64,000 nt of DNA from Rhodococcus pseudokoreensis (lineage in GTDB: Bacteria > Actinomycetota > Actinomycetes > Mycobacteriales > Mycobacteriaceae), in contig NZ_CP070619.1 of assembly GCF_017068395.1 (NCBI RefSeq), positions 6,634,001-6,698,000 on the forward strand. The letters are read 5' to 3'. The position numbers and the translations under genes were made by a program. Position 1 is the stretch's first letter; each line of letters begins with the position of its first letter. Shown here one piece after another: positions 9,624 through 20,120 of the stretch. The notes below the pieces were generated by a model that saw only the letters and a list, made by a program, of their open reading frames with translations, made no database searches and had not been told where the DNA came from.

Positions 9624-9668
9624 TGTCAAGCAGGGTTGACATCCGGTCGGTGTCAACCTAAATTGACA
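9624..9668. promoter_or_regulatory. Tandem operator: two copies of TGTCAA-N6-TTGACA
   Basis: Two 18-bp perfect inverted repeats with identical arms and spacers occur at 9624-9641 and 9651-9668, 27 bp centre to centre. The second ends 3 bp before the ATG of the HTH gene, so a bound protein would block transcription or translation start. The small HTH protein encoded immediately downstream is the obvious candidate ligand. Confidence 0.75.
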
Positions 9669-9671
9669 TGC

Positions 9672-9887
9672 ATGACCGAAGCAACCACGCTCGCCGCAGC
9701 GGCGGGCAGCCCCGACCCCGCCGAGGGGTTGCGGGCCGTGCGTGCGCTGCGGCGACTCCTCGAACGGCTCGAGGCCATCCAGGTCGCCAACGCCCGCGCC
9801 CAGGGCTGGTCCTGGCAGGCGATCGCCGACTCCCTCGAGGTGAGCAGGCAGGCCGTTCACCAGAAACACAACCGGAGAGGGAGGTAA
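9672..9887 (+). CDS. Small helix-turn-helix protein paired with Clp-N protein
   Basis: A 71-residue protein. A helical N-terminal half (LRAVRALRRLLERLEAIQVANARAQG) is followed by a compact helix-turn-helix, SWQAIADSLEVSRQAVHQKH. The ATG at 9672 directly follows the tandem palindromes. Six bases separate its stop from the Clp-N gene, and the ribosome site of that gene (GGGAGG) overlaps this gene's end, so the two form an operon. As I recall, the same HTH plus Clp-N arrangement occurs as one polypeptide in mycobacterial ClpC2 (Rv2667). Autoregulation through the upstream palindromes is inferred. Confidence 0.85.
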   Translation: MTEATTLAAAAGSPDPAEGLRAVRALRRLLERLEAIQVANARAQGWSWQAIADSLEVSRQAVHQKHNRRGR

Positions 9888-9893
9888 CGGCGC

Positions 9894-10460
9894 ATGTTCG
9901 AACGATTCTCGATGGACGCCCGGGCCGTGGTGATCGGCGCGCAGCAGGAAGCGCGCGACGTGAAGTCACCGCAGATCGGGCCCGAACACCTCGTACTCGC
10001 GCTGCTGTCCGTGAAAACCGAACCCGTCCACGGCATCCTCGCCGACGCCGGCATCGAGGAGGACGCGGCGCGATCGACCGTCGCGTCGCACGGCACCGCC
10101 CTGAGCGACGCCGACGCGGAAGCACTCGAATCGATCGGGATCGACCTCGACGCCGTGCGGCAGAGTCTCGAGCAGAACTTCGGCAAGGGCGTGCTCGATC
10201 CGGAACAGCCCTCGGAGAAGCGCGGCTGGTTCGGCCGGAAGTCGGGGCATATCGGGTTCACCCGCGACGCGAAGAAGGCGATCGAACTGTCGCTGCGGGA
10301 GGCGCTGGCGCGCAAGGACGATCACATCGGCGCAGAGCACATCTTCCTCGGGGTGCTGCGCGTCGCCGAGGGCACGACGAAGGAGATCCTCGAGGTCCGG
10401 GTCGGAGTCGGCGAACTCCGCCGGCGCATGCACGCGGCTCTCGACGACCGCGCGGCCTGA
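9894..10460 (+). CDS. Stand-alone Clp N-domain protein (ClpC2-like)
   Basis: A 188-residue protein containing two Clp-N repeats and no AAA+ module: repeat 1 around SPQIGPEHLVLALLSV, repeat 2 around KDDHIGAEHIFLGVLRV, with a linker of about 60 residues. The N-domain of ClpC receives adaptors, phospho-arginine substrates and toxic natural products, so a free N-domain may act as a decoy or sensor. It starts FERFSMDARAVVIGAQQEAR, as ClpC does. It is downstream of and nearly contiguous with the HTH gene. Confidence 0.85.
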   Translation: MFERFSMDARAVVIGAQQEARDVKSPQIGPEHLVLALLSVKTEPVHGILADAGIEEDAARSTVASHGTALSDADAEALESIGIDLDAVRQSLEQNFGKGVLDPEQPSEKRGWFGRKSGHIGFTRDAKKAIELSLREALARKDDHIGAEHIFLGVLRVAEGTTKEILEVRVGVGELRRRMHAALDDRAA

Positions 10461-10508
10461 CCGGTCGCCCGGTTCCCGTTTGTCCGATCGGTGTGCCAGC
10501 ATGCACGC

Positions 10509-10889
10509 ATGACCTTCTTGGTACGCCTCGTCATCAACGCGTTCGCGATCTGGCTGGCGGCAGCCTGGGTGTCGGGTATCGACATCTCCAGTTCGGGCAA
10601 CGGAACCGGCTGGGACATCGTGGTGCTGCTCGGCATCGCGCTGGTGTTCACGGTCGTCAACATCTTCGTCAAGCCGCTGGTGAAGTTGCTGTCGCTGCCG
10701 CTGCTGATCCTGACGCTCGGCCTGTTCACCCTGGTGATCAACGCCCTGATGCTGTTGCTCACCGCGTGGCTGAGCTCCCAGACCGAGTACGGCCTGACCG
10801 TCGACGGCTTCTGGACGGCCGTGTGGGGCGGCCTGATCATCTCGATCGTCAACTTCGTTCTCGGCATCCTGCTGCCGGACGGCGACTGA
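10509..10889 (+). CDS. Four-helix membrane protein of the phage-holin IV-like family
   Basis: A 126-residue protein with four hydrophobic helices (about residues 3-22, 34-58, 60-85 and 100-122) and the family motif VNIFVKPLVKLLSLPL. These YvlD-like proteins are widespread chromosomal membrane proteins named after phage holins by remote similarity; no phage genes are near. ATG 10509 was chosen over a non-homologous upstream extension. It converges with menA, with 11 bp between the stops. Confidence 0.82.
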   Translation: MTFLVRLVINAFAIWLAAAWVSGIDISSSGNGTGWDIVVLLGIALVFTVVNIFVKPLVKLLSLPLLILTLGLFTLVINALMLLLTAWLSSQTEYGLTVDGFWTAVWGGLIISIVNFVLGILLPDGD

Positions 10890-10900
10890 CCCGGGAGGGC

Positions 10901-11770
10901 TCAGGCAGCCGAAAGGGCCACGGCGGTGGCGGCGCCCCAGACCAGCATCGCCAGCCCCGAATCCCGCAGCGCGGGAATCAGTGCGAGGCCGAGGCCACCC
11001 GAGCGGACGGGGGCGTTCGCCCGGACGGCGAGGGGCAGCGCGAGCAGTCCGACGAGCGCCCACGGGGTGCGCAGCACCAGGACCAGGGTCACGACGAACG
11101 GGACCGTCAGCGTGACCAGGTGCAGGATGCGGGTACGCGAGTCGCCGAGCCGGACGGCGAGCGTGCGTTTGCCGGATTCGGTGTCGGTGGGGATGTCCCG
11201 CAGATTGTTGGCGACGAGAACCGCGCTCGAGAACGACCCGACGGCGACCGCGGACACGACCCCGGCCCAATCGATCGTCTCGGCCTGCACGTACTGGGTG
11301 CCGAGGACGGCGACGAGGCCGAAGAACACGAACACGGCGATCTCGCCGAAGCCGCTGTACCCGTACGGCTTCTTGCCGCCCGTGTAGAACCAGGCGCCCA
11401 CGATGCACAGGGCGCCGATCAGCACGAGCCACCACGCGGTGGTGACGGCGAGGACCAGGCCGGCCACTGCGGCGACCGCGAAGCAGGCGATGGCCGCCGC
11501 CTTCACCGCCGACGGTTTCACCAGCTTGGACCCGACGAGTCGCAGCGGTCCGACCCGCTCGTCGTCGGTGCCGCGGATCCCGTCCGAGTAGTCGTTGGCG
11601 AAATTGACGCCCACGATCAACGCGAGAGAGACCACCAGTGCCAGTACCGCCTTCCACCACACCGCGCCGCCGAGCGATGCCGCGGCGCCGGTGCCCACGA
11701 GCACCGGGGCGATCGCGTTCGGGAGGGTGCGCGGACGAGCGCCTTCGATCCATTGAGCAGCCGTTGCCAT
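10901..11770 (-). CDS. menA: 1,4-dihydroxy-2-naphthoate polyprenyltransferase
   Basis: A 289-residue UbiA-family integral membrane prenyltransferase. It joins a polyprenyl chain to 1,4-dihydroxy-2-naphthoate to give demethylmenaquinone. The two Asp-rich metal/diphosphate motifs are [15 protein letters not shown] and [16 protein letters not shown]. The ATG at 11770 gives [17 protein letters not shown], a typical MenA N-terminus; the frame extends to 12103 into the divergent regulator and is rejected there. It diverges from the SARP regulator over a 103-bp gap with a palindrome. Confidence 0.95.
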   Translation of the reverse strand: MATAAQWIEGARPRTLPNAIAPVLVGTGAAASLGGAVWWKAVLALVVSLALIVGVNFANDYSDGIRGTDDERVGPLRLVGSKLVKPSAVKAAAIACFAVAAVAGLVLAVTTAWWLVLIGALCIVGAWFYTGGKKPYGYSGFGEIAVFVFFGLVAVLGTQYVQAETIDWAGVVSAVAVGSFSSAVLVANNLRDIPTDTESGKRTLAVRLGDSRTRILHLVTLTVPFVVTLVLVLRTPWALVGLLALPLAVRANAPVRSGGLGLALIPALRDSGLAMLVWGAATAVALSAA

Positions 11771-11813
11771 GCACCGATCTTTGCATCGAGCGAGAAGGCG
11801 CCCGCACCCACAC

Positions 11814-11831
11814 CGAACTTCGAGAAGTTCG
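11814..11831. promoter_or_regulatory. Palindrome in the menA/regulator divergent promoter
   Basis: CGAACTTC-GA-GAAGTTCG has two perfect 8-bp arms. It lies 44 bp upstream of the menA start and 43 bp upstream of the regulator start, so one bound protein could control both. GCACCGA and TCGGTGC also flank it at a distance. Confidence 0.5.
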
Positions 11832-11873
11832 CGTCCGCTCGGTGCAATACCATCGAACGCGGTGGACCAGCAG

Positions 11874-14800
11874 ATGAGCGTGGACGAGACGGTGGCACCG
11901 GCGAGCGCACCGATCCAGGTCGCCTTGTTGGGTGAGGTATCGACGTGGCGATCGGGTGCGCTCGCACCGCTGCCCGGCACCCGCGCGCGCAGCCTGCTCG
12001 TTGCCCTCGCCCGCGATCCCGGCCGGAGCCGGTCCGCGCAGGCCCTCATCGACGAGGTGTGGGGCGACGATCCGCCGCGGTCCCCGATGAACGCGCTGCA
12101 CACACAGGTCTCCCGGCTGCGGGCCGCGTTGCCGGACGGGGCACTGGAGATCGGCCCGGCCGGATACCGGCTGGCGGTGTCCCGGGACGCCGTCGACCTG
12201 ACCCGCGCGGAGGACGTGGCACGCCGACTGCAGGGCCGGGGTCACGGCGGCGGCGCCGGGCCGGACGAGATCCGCGGTGCACTCGCGCTGTGGCGGGGCG
12301 ACCCGGGCGCGGACCTCCCCGAAGGTGCCGCCGCAACGGAACTCGCAGCGGACGCCGCGGTGATCCGGGGCCGGCTCGAGGCCGCGGACCGGGCGGCGCT
12401 CGTGGAGGCCGGAGACTGGGCGACCGCCCTGCCGCAGGCGCAGGCCCACGTGGCCGCCGAACCCCTCGACGAGCGGGCGCACGCCGACCTCATGCGCGTG
12501 CTCGCCGGGCTCGGTCGCGACAACGAGGCGCTGGACGTGTTCGCGACCTTCCGCAGGCGCCTGGTCGATCGGCTGGGGGCAGACCCGTCGCCTGCCCTCG
12601 TCGCCCTGCACACCGAGATCCTGCGCGGCGACGGCCCACCCGAGTCGGACGGCCGGCGCCCCGCGGCGCCGGACCGCACGGCGATCGGCCTCCGGGCGGC
12701 ACCGAACGCTCTGCTGGGGCGTGACACCGACGTGGTGGAGATCGAGGGACTGCTCACGTCCTCGCGGGTCGTGACCATCCTCGGACCGGGCGGTGCGGGT
12801 AAGACCCGGCTCGCGCACGAACTGGGTGCGCGGGCCGCCGCGCGGACGTCCGTGGCCCTGGTGGAACTCGCGTCGCTGCGCAGCAGTGAGGACGTCGTGG
12901 CGGCGATCAGCAGCACCCTCGGTCTCAGTGAGATCGATATCGCGCCGGGACGGCTCACCCTCAGCCGCATCCACTCCGCACGGGAAAAGCTCCGGGAAGC
13001 GCTGTCGGCGGGGCCGATGCTCCTGATTCTCGACAACTGCGAGCACGTCGTCGGGGCCTGCTCCGAGATCGTGGCCGACCTGGTGGCCGCGGGCGATCAG
13101 CTGACCGTCCTCACGACCAGCCGATCACCGCTCATGCTCGCGTCCGAGGCGGTGTACCCGCTGCCGCCGCTGGCGATCGACGACGAGGACGCGCCCGCCG
13201 TCCAACTGTTCACGGCCCGGGCCCGCGCCGTACGGCCCACGGCGCGGCTCGACCCGGAGACGGTGCGCAGTGTCTGCCGCACCCTCGACGGGCTGCCGCT
13301 CGCGATCGAACTGGCCGCCGCGCGGGTACGCAGCATGAGCGTCGAGGACATCGGCCGCAGGCTCGAGCACCGGTTCGCGCTGCTGCGCTCGCACGACCCG
13401 ACGTCGCCCGAACGGCACCGCACCCTGCACGCCGTCATCGACTGGAGCTGGCAGCTTCTGGGCGAGCAACAGCAGATCGCGCTGCGCAGACTGTGCCGGT
13501 TCCCGGCGGGGTTCACCCTCGACGCCGCCCGGACGATCGCGGAATGGGACGGCGTCGACGATGTCGTGGAGGCCGTCGAGGGCCTCGTCAACCAATCGCT
13601 GCTGTCCGTGTCGGAGACGTCGGACACGCTGCGCTACTACATGCTCGAGACGGTGCGGGAATACGGCGAGGAGCGACTCGCCGAGGCCGCCGAGGAGCCG
13701 GAAGTGTTTGCCCGCCAGCGAGTGTGGGTCAACGCGTTCGCGTCGGAGGCGCTGGTGCGGTGCCGTGCCGACCAGGTCGCGCTCGCCGACGACATCGACG
13801 CCGACCACGACAACTTCCTCGCCGTGCTCCGGTGGGCGGTGGAGCGCGGCGACGCCGCAACCGTCGCGATCGTGTTCCCGGTGCTCGGTGGCCTGTGGGC
13901 CATCCGGGGCGCGCACTCTGAGGTGATGAACTGGACGCCGCGGATCCTCGCGGCAACGGAAGACGCGGATCTGAGCGACGTCGACTCGGAATTGGTGGCG
14001 TACACATTCCTGCTCGCGGCGATGCATCTGGTGTTCGGCGGTCAGGCCCGCACCCTCGCCCGCACCCGGACGCGATTGCGGCACCTCCTCCGCGAGCGCG
14101 CCGATCTGCCGCCGGTCTCCGCGTTCGCCGTGAATGTCATCCTGTCCCTGGGTTCGGGGCGGCGGCACGCCAGGGCGGTCGCGGAAGGGGTGCGCTCGCA
14201 CGATCGGGAAACCCATGCGGCGGCGCTGGCGGCGCGAGCCAGCATGCGGGAGAACCTCGGCGACTTCCGCGGTGCCGTGCGCGATGCGCGGGCCGTCTCC
14301 GAACTGTGCGCCGTGATCGGTGACGTGTGGGGCACGGCGATGGCGGCACAGTTCCTCGGCTCGCTGTACAGCCAGTCCGGACGCTACCGGGACGCGGTGG
14401 GGCTGTATCAGGTCGCGGTCGAGCAGCTGCGGAAACTGGGCGCGCAGGAGGAGGCGAATCAGCTGTGGGGTTTCCAGGCCTCCGCGCTGATCGCGGACGG
14501 TGACGTGGAGGCGGGCCGCAAGGTGCTGGCCGAGACGCTGCTCGAGCATCGCGGTCCCGGCGCGGGGACCGACGACCAGCAGGACGAGTGGCGGATAGCC
14601 GCCATCGGCAGTCTCGCGGAAGCCGATCTGGAGGACGGCGACGTCGAACGGGGGCTCGCCCGGTACCGGGAGGCGCTGGACCTGATGTACCCCCGGATCA
14701 CGGCCGCGCCCTACGCCGATCCGTACGGACTCGTGCTGGCGGCCTCGGTGGTGTCCGCCCACGTGCTGCACGGCCGGTCCGAGATGGTGGTGGACACCGT

Positions 14801-15176
14801 TCCGCAGCTCGCGGAGTGGGCACGCTCCCGGCTGGGTGTGGGCGCATATCCGGATCTGCCGGTCACCGGCGCCGTCGCGGCGGGCATCGGATGTTTCGAG
14901 ATCGCGCGCGGTGACGCCGACCGCGGTCTCGCGCTGCTGGCACTGTCCGTCCCGGCGCGCGCCCGGCAGGACAGCGTCTCGCTGCAACACCACCGGCACG
15001 TCGCGTTCGCACTCGAGAACGTCGAGGCGGACCGCTGGACGTCGGCGCAGGCGAGGTGCAGCACGTGGTCACGTCGCGCGGTGCACACCGAGATTCTGGA
15101 TGCGCTCGCCGCCGTCAGCCGCGACCTGGCGTCAGGCCGGCACCCGGCCGCCGACCCGCGCCGCGCAGGAGCGTAA
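11874..15176 (+). CDS. SARP/AfsR-type transcriptional regulator with ATPase domain
   Basis: A 1100-residue regulator. It has an OmpR-type winged helix (about residues 12-95, including [16 protein letters not shown]), a bacterial transcriptional activator domain (to about residue 250), an NB-ARC/STAND ATPase with Walker [12 protein letters not shown] near residue 305 and Walker [11 protein letters not shown], and a long C-terminal TPR-like region. Such proteins activate transcription when a signal opens the ATPase switch; signal and targets are unknown. ATG 11874 was chosen; GTG 11862 is an alternative. The last 45 bp overlap the convergent IclR gene. Confidence 0.88.
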   Translation: MSVDETVAPASAPIQVALLGEVSTWRSGALAPLPGTRARSLLVALARDPGRSRSAQALIDEVWGDDPPRSPMNALHTQVSRLRAALPDGALEIGPAGYRLAVSRDAVDLTRAEDVARRLQGRGHGGGAGPDEIRGALALWRGDPGADLPEGAAATELAADAAVIRGRLEAADRAALVEAGDWATALPQAQAHVAAEPLDERAHADLMRVLAGLGRDNEALDVFATFRRRLVDRLGADPSPALVALHTEILRGDGPPESDGRRPAAPDRTAIGLRAAPNALLGRDTDVVEIEGLLTSSRVVTILGPGGAGKTRLAHELGARAAARTSVALVELASLRSSEDVVAAISSTLGLSEIDIAPGRLTLSRIHSAREKLREALSAGPMLLILDNCEHVVGACSEIVADLVAAGDQLTVLTTSRSPLMLASEAVYPLPPLAIDDEDAPAVQLFTARARAVRPTARLDPETVRSVCRTLDGLPLAIELAAARVRSMSVEDIGRRLEHRFALLRSHDPTSPERHRTLHAVIDWSWQLLGEQQQIALRRLCRFPAGFTLDAARTIAEWDGVDDVVEAVEGLVNQSLLSVSETSDTLRYYMLETVREYGEERLAEAAEEPEVFARQRVWVNAFASEALVRCRADQVALADDIDADHDNFLAVLRWAVERGDAATVAIVFPVLGGLWAIRGAHSEVMNWTPRILAATEDADLSDVDSELVAYTFLLAAMHLVFGGQARTLARTRTRLRHLLRERADLPPVSAFAVNVILSLGSGRRHARAVAEGVRSHDRETHAAALAARASMRENLGDFRGAVRDARAVSELCAVIGDVWGTAMAAQFLGSLYSQSGRYRDAVGLYQVAVEQLRKLGAQEEANQLWGFQASALIADGDVEAGRKVLAETLLEHRGPGAGTDDQQDEWRIAAIGSLAEADLEDGDVERGLARYREALDLMYPRITAAPYADPYGLVLAASVVSAHVLHGRSEMVVDTVPQLAEWARSRLGVGAYPDLPVTGAVAAGIGCFEIARGDADRGLALLALSVPARARQDSVSLQHHRHVAFALENVEADRWTSAQARCSTWSRRAVHTEILDALAAVSRDLASGRHPAADPRRAGA

Positions 15177-15875
15177 AAGGTCGGTCAGCTCCGGGTCGTC
15201 GACCGCCAGCCGTCCCGTCTTCCCGATTGCCGCGAGGCACCCGGTCACCGCGTTCTGCGCGTCGTGCACCGGGACGGCGACCGCGCTGCGGCCGACGCGC
15301 ACCTCGTCGACCTCGCGGGCCGAACCGGTGTGCCGGACGGCGTCGAGTTCGGTCCGCAGCGCGCCGAAGTCGGTGATGGTCGACGACGTCACCCTGCGCA
15401 GGCTCGGCGGGACCAGGTCGGGACGGGACGCGAGGAGGACCTTGCCGATGGCGGACGCGTGCAGGTGCGCGGCGATCGTGTTCTCGCCGCTGAGTTCGTG
15501 GTCGGGATCGCGGTCGACGAGTCGCACCCGGCTGCCCGCGAACGACGCCAGATGGATCCCGAAACGCACCTGTTCCCGCAGTTCCTCGAGGACGGCGTGG
15601 TGGTCGACCGGGTCCGGTGCCGCGTCGGCCCCCGCCAGCTGCCGGGTCCGGCGGCCCAGCGCGAACCCGGACAGATCCGCGATCCGCACCAGATAGCCGT
15701 CGGCGGTCAAGAGATTGAGCAGCCGGTACGCCGTGGCCTGGGGGATCCCCGCGTGCGCGGCGATGTCTCTCGCCGTCGCCCCGGACCCGAGTTGCGCGAC
15801 CGCCTCGAGCAGGGCGAGCGCTTTCTGCACGGCGCGTGGTTCGTGGCCCGCGATCTCCCCGGCTCGGGCGCCCAT
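15132..15875 (-). CDS. IclR family transcriptional regulator
   Basis: A 247-residue regulator with an N-terminal winged helix (ATARDIAAHAGIPQATAYRLLNLL) and a C-terminal IclR effector domain containing the ASAIGKVLLAS segment. The ATG at 15875 shares one base with the stop codon of the upstream permease gene (TGATG), so the two are translationally coupled, and the permease is a likely target or its substrate the effector. GTG 15878 is a possible alternative start. Its 3' end overlaps the SARP gene by 45 bp on the opposite strand. Confidence 0.9.
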   Translation of the reverse strand: MGARAGEIAGHEPRAVQKALALLEAVAQLGSGATARDIAAHAGIPQATAYRLLNLLTADGYLVRIADLSGFALGRRTRQLAGADAAPDPVDHHAVLEELREQVRFGIHLASFAGSRVRLVDRDPDHELSGENTIAAHLHASAIGKVLLASRPDLVPPSLRRVTSSTITDFGALRTELDAVRHTGSAREVDEVRVGRSAVAVPVHDAQNAVTGCLAAIGKTGRLAVDDPELTDLLRSCAARVGGRVPA

Positions 15876-17389
15876 CACCGGGACCCGGGAGTGCGTCCAG
15901 CCGCCGTCAACGCGAGGTTCCCGGCGGCATCCGTCGCGAACACCCCGGCCCCCGGCAGCACGTCGTCCGTCTCCGCGGTGTCGAACACACCCACCGACCG
16001 CAGACTCGCCGGGTGGCGCCACCGCAGATACAACTGCCACGCCGAACCCGACAGCAACAGGGCCAGCACCACGGCGGGGACTATCGTGAAACCGTGGGCC
16101 ACGTTCACGAACAGCATGTAGGCCAGCACGATTCCGCCTGCGGCGCTGCCCGCGACTCCGGCCGCCAGGACGAGGGGCGTGTGCTCCCCGATCCGGCTGA
16201 GGAACCGCACCGACGCCACCGCCACCAGCACGTACGCCGCGACCACCGCCGTCCTGGCGATCAACTGGACGTGACCGAACGCGGCCGATTTGCCGACGAT
16301 GCCGAACGTCGCGGCACCCGCGCACACGACGCACACGATGACGGCCAGGGCCGCGTACGGGGTGCGGTAGCCGCGGTGCACCCGGGCGAACAGGCGCGGG
16401 ACGACGGTTTCGATCCCCATCGAGTACAGCAGGCGCGAAGCGGCATTCGACGACGCCATCGCCGACGCCAGCCACGACGTGCCCAACCCGAGGTTCAGGG
16501 CGATCACCACGGCCGGGTCGACCCCGGTAGCGGTGCCGTGGAGGTACGCGTTCACCAGGGTGTCGGTGCGACCGGACCAGGCGGCCCAGGCCGAGAAGAT
16601 GAACAGGCCGCCGCAGATCATCGGCGTGAGCATCACGGTGCGGGTGACGGTGGCGAGCGGCCGCTTGGCCTCGGGGCCGAAGAACGTGGCGCTCTCGAAT
16701 CCGGCCAGCGCGAACACCGCGGCCAGCGTCATGAGCAGCGGCCCGTACGCGGAATCGGACGGCGGCACCGCGGCGTGCTGGCCGCCGGCGCCGGTCACGA
16801 TCATCAGACCGGCGATGAACAGCAGCGAGCACGATTCGACAGCGAGGATGGCGAGCGCCGCGAACCGGACCCCACGGACCAGGCAGCCGAGGATCACGAG
16901 CGCGATCCCGGCATACACGAGGAGGCGTTCGGCGGGCCCGCGCAACTCCACCCCGAAGAAACCGAGCGTCGCGATCACGGCCTGGCCGCCGTGGTACAGC
17001 GTCATCACCGCGCTGCCCACGTACTTGGTCAGCATCGCCACGCCCGCCGTCAGCGCGGCCCGGGTGCCGAGGCCCTGGAACACGAAACTGTAGAGGCCCC
17101 CCGCGGCCGCCATGCGCCGCGTGAACTGCGAGACGCACACCGCGATCAGGGACACCACCACCGTCGCGACGACGATCGTGATCAGACCGCTGAGCAGCAT
17201 CTTATGGGTGAACATGGTGACGGGCAGCACGACTATCGACACCGCAGGCGCCGTCGTCGCCACCGACTGGGCGAGAACCTCGACGCCCGACAATTGCCGC
17301 CTGCCCAGTGCACGCAACGGCGACAGGGCCGCGCGTGCGGGCTCGCCGGTGGCGAACGAACGCGCGACGGCGTCGGAAAGTGCTGACAT
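15875..17389 (-). CDS. APC-superfamily amino-acid permease
   Basis: A 504-residue transporter with about 12 hydrophobic helices. The first is broken by the APC-type unwound motif in SGVEVLAQSVATTAPAVS; later segments include GFESATFFGPEAKRPL, the usual TM6 substrate region. It likely imports an amino acid or amine by proton symport. It starts at ATG 17389 and diverges from the exported amino-acid oxidase across about 200 bp. Linkage to the oxidase/RidA/TatA genes suggests a shared substrate; this is inference. Confidence 0.87.
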   Translation of the reverse strand: MSALSDAVARSFATGEPARAALSPLRALGRRQLSGVEVLAQSVATTAPAVSIVVLPVTMFTHKMLLSGLITIVVATVVVSLIAVCVSQFTRRMAAAGGLYSFVFQGLGTRAALTAGVAMLTKYVGSAVMTLYHGGQAVIATLGFFGVELRGPAERLLVYAGIALVILGCLVRGVRFAALAILAVESCSLLFIAGLMIVTGAGGQHAAVPPSDSAYGPLLMTLAAVFALAGFESATFFGPEAKRPLATVTRTVMLTPMICGGLFIFSAWAAWSGRTDTLVNAYLHGTATGVDPAVVIALNLGLGTSWLASAMASSNAASRLLYSMGIETVVPRLFARVHRGYRTPYAALAVIVCVVCAGAATFGIVGKSAAFGHVQLIARTAVVAAYVLVAVASVRFLSRIGEHTPLVLAAGVAGSAAGGIVLAYMLFVNVAHGFTIVPAVVLALLLSGSAWQLYLRWRHPASLRSVGVFDTAETDDVLPGAGVFATDAAGNLALTAAGRTPGSR

Positions 17390-17543
17390 GCGCGTGAAAC
17401 TAGCCGCGTCGTGTTGCGGAAAAGTTTCGGTTTCGGGTCGAATGCCGACCCGGGAGTGAGAACGGACCGCAGCCGTTCCCGCTCGGTGGCCTCAGACTGT
17501 TTCGCCGCCGACAACTTCCCGACTCGCGCCCCTCCCAGGATGA

Positions 17544-19196
<1,653 letters not shown>

Positions 19197-19226
19197 CCCA
19201 TTCCCCCGAACCAGGAGTTGTGCACT

Positions 19227-19901
19227 GTGAAGTCTTTTCGTACCAAGGCCGTGACCGCTGCGCTCGCCGCTTCCGCTCTGATCGCCGGGGCGACGTCGTG
19301 CTCCTCCGACGAGGCGGCGGCGGAAGCGCCCGGCAGCACGTTCGTCTCCAAGTCCGTTCTCGAAGCCGGAGAGGCGAATCCGATGATCGCGCAGGGGGTC
19401 GCGATCGGCGGCGGCACCGCCGTCTACAAGTCGAGTGGGATCGGCCCGGGCGCATCCAACAAGGCTGCACCCGAGGGCACCCCCGAGTCGTACATCGACA
19501 CCGACGTCTTCGCCGGTGGCGCACTTCCGGCCGGCGTCACGATCACCGAGGCGCAGGGCATCAACGCGCTGAAGCGGATTCGCGACAACCTGGAGGCGCA
19601 GGGGCTGACACTCGAGGACGTCGTGACCATGCGCGTGTTCCTCGACAACGCCCCCGGCACCGACCGCGCCGACTACGCCGGCTGGAACCGCGCCTACCGG
19701 CAGTTCTTCGCGAACACCAACCTCGACACCGGCGACACCGAACTGGTCCCGCTCGGCACGGCGGAACCGGCCGCTCCGATGGAGCGGAACTCCTCGCGGC
19801 CCAGCCGGTTCGCGCTCGAGGTCGCGAGCCTGCCCGCCGCGGGATGGCTCGTCGAGGTCGAGGTGGACGCCGTCTACCCCGACGGTGAGGAGCCGCAGTA
19901 G
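19227..19901 (+). CDS. Exported RidA-like lipoprotein
   Basis: A 224-residue protein with a lipoprotein-type signal ([21 protein letters not shown] then ATSC) and a RidA/YjgF fold. The conserved carboxylate-binding arginine is in [13 protein letters not shown], followed by [11 protein letters not shown], and [20 protein letters not shown] is the usual central helix. RidA enzymes hydrolyse reactive imines and enamines and are normally cytosolic, so export is unusual. GTG 19227 has AGGAG at 19213-19217. It lies 30 bp after the oxidase gene, whose product is an imine. Catalytic activity is inferred, not shown. Confidence 0.85.
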   Translation: MKSFRTKAVTAALAASALIAGATSCSSDEAAAEAPGSTFVSKSVLEAGEANPMIAQGVAIGGGTAVYKSSGIGPGASNKAAPEGTPESYIDTDVFAGGALPAGVTITEAQGINALKRIRDNLEAQGLTLEDVVTMRVFLDNAPGTDRADYAGWNRAYRQFFANTNLDTGDTELVPLGTAEPAAPMERNSSRPSRFALEVASLPAAGWLVEVEVDAVYPDGEEPQ

Positions 19902-20068
19902 TGGGGGCGCTGAGCCCGAGTCACTGGGCGATCATCGCGGTGGTGCTCGTGGTGCTGTTCGGCTCGAAGAAGCTCCCGGACGCCGCCCGCGGCCTGGGAC
20001 GGTCGATGCGGATCCTCAAGACCGAGGTGGGGGAGTTGCAGGCGGACGCTCCCGAACTGGAGAAATAG
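19901..20068 (+). CDS. Minimal TatA-like twin-arginine translocase subunit
   Basis: A 55-residue protein: short N-terminus with HW, one membrane helix ([11 protein letters not shown]), the FG hinge followed by KKLP, and the amphipathic helix [20 protein letters not shown]. These are the defining TatA/E features; the usual charged C-terminal tail is almost absent. The GTG start shares its first base with the RidA stop (TAGTG) and has GAGGAG 8 nt upstream. It closes an operon with a Tat-dependent enzyme. No TatB or TatC is in the window, so it must work with the chromosomal TatC. Confidence 0.88.
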   Translation: MGALSPSHWAIIAVVLVVLFGSKKLPDAARGLGRSMRILKTEVGELQADAPELEK

Positions 20069-20072
20069 GCGA

Positions 20073-20107
20073 AGCGAGCCGGTGGACCCCGCGTCCACCG
20101 GCTCGCT
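20073..20107. terminator. Bidirectional terminator hairpin
   Basis: AGCGAGCCGGTGGAC and GTCCACCGGCTCGCT form a perfect 15-bp stem with a 5-nt loop between the convergent tatA-like and ABC permease genes. There is no long T-run, which is common for actinobacterial terminators. Confidence 0.8.
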
Positions 20108-20120
20108 CGTTCCAGTGGTG

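Noticed and set aside
10509..10889. Prophage remnant, from the holin-like gene
   Set aside because: No integrase, capsid, lysin or att-like repeats nearby; the holin-IV-like family is mostly chromosomal.
11814..11831. LexA (SOS) box
   Set aside because: The actinobacterial box needs CGAAC-N4-GTTCG; here the half-sites are 8 bases apart, and neither flanking gene is an SOS gene.
9668..11935. Plus-strand 755-codon open frame across the Clp-N and menA genes
   Set aside because: It overlaps four well-supported genes in other frames and codes for low-complexity Arg/Gly-rich sequence.
9966..13046. Minus-strand 1026-codon open frame
   Set aside because: It is a shadow of the Clp-N and SARP genes and passes through menA out of frame; no domain is visible.
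19901..20068. Complete second Tat system
   Set aside because: Only TatA is present; no TatB or TatC is seen within the window.
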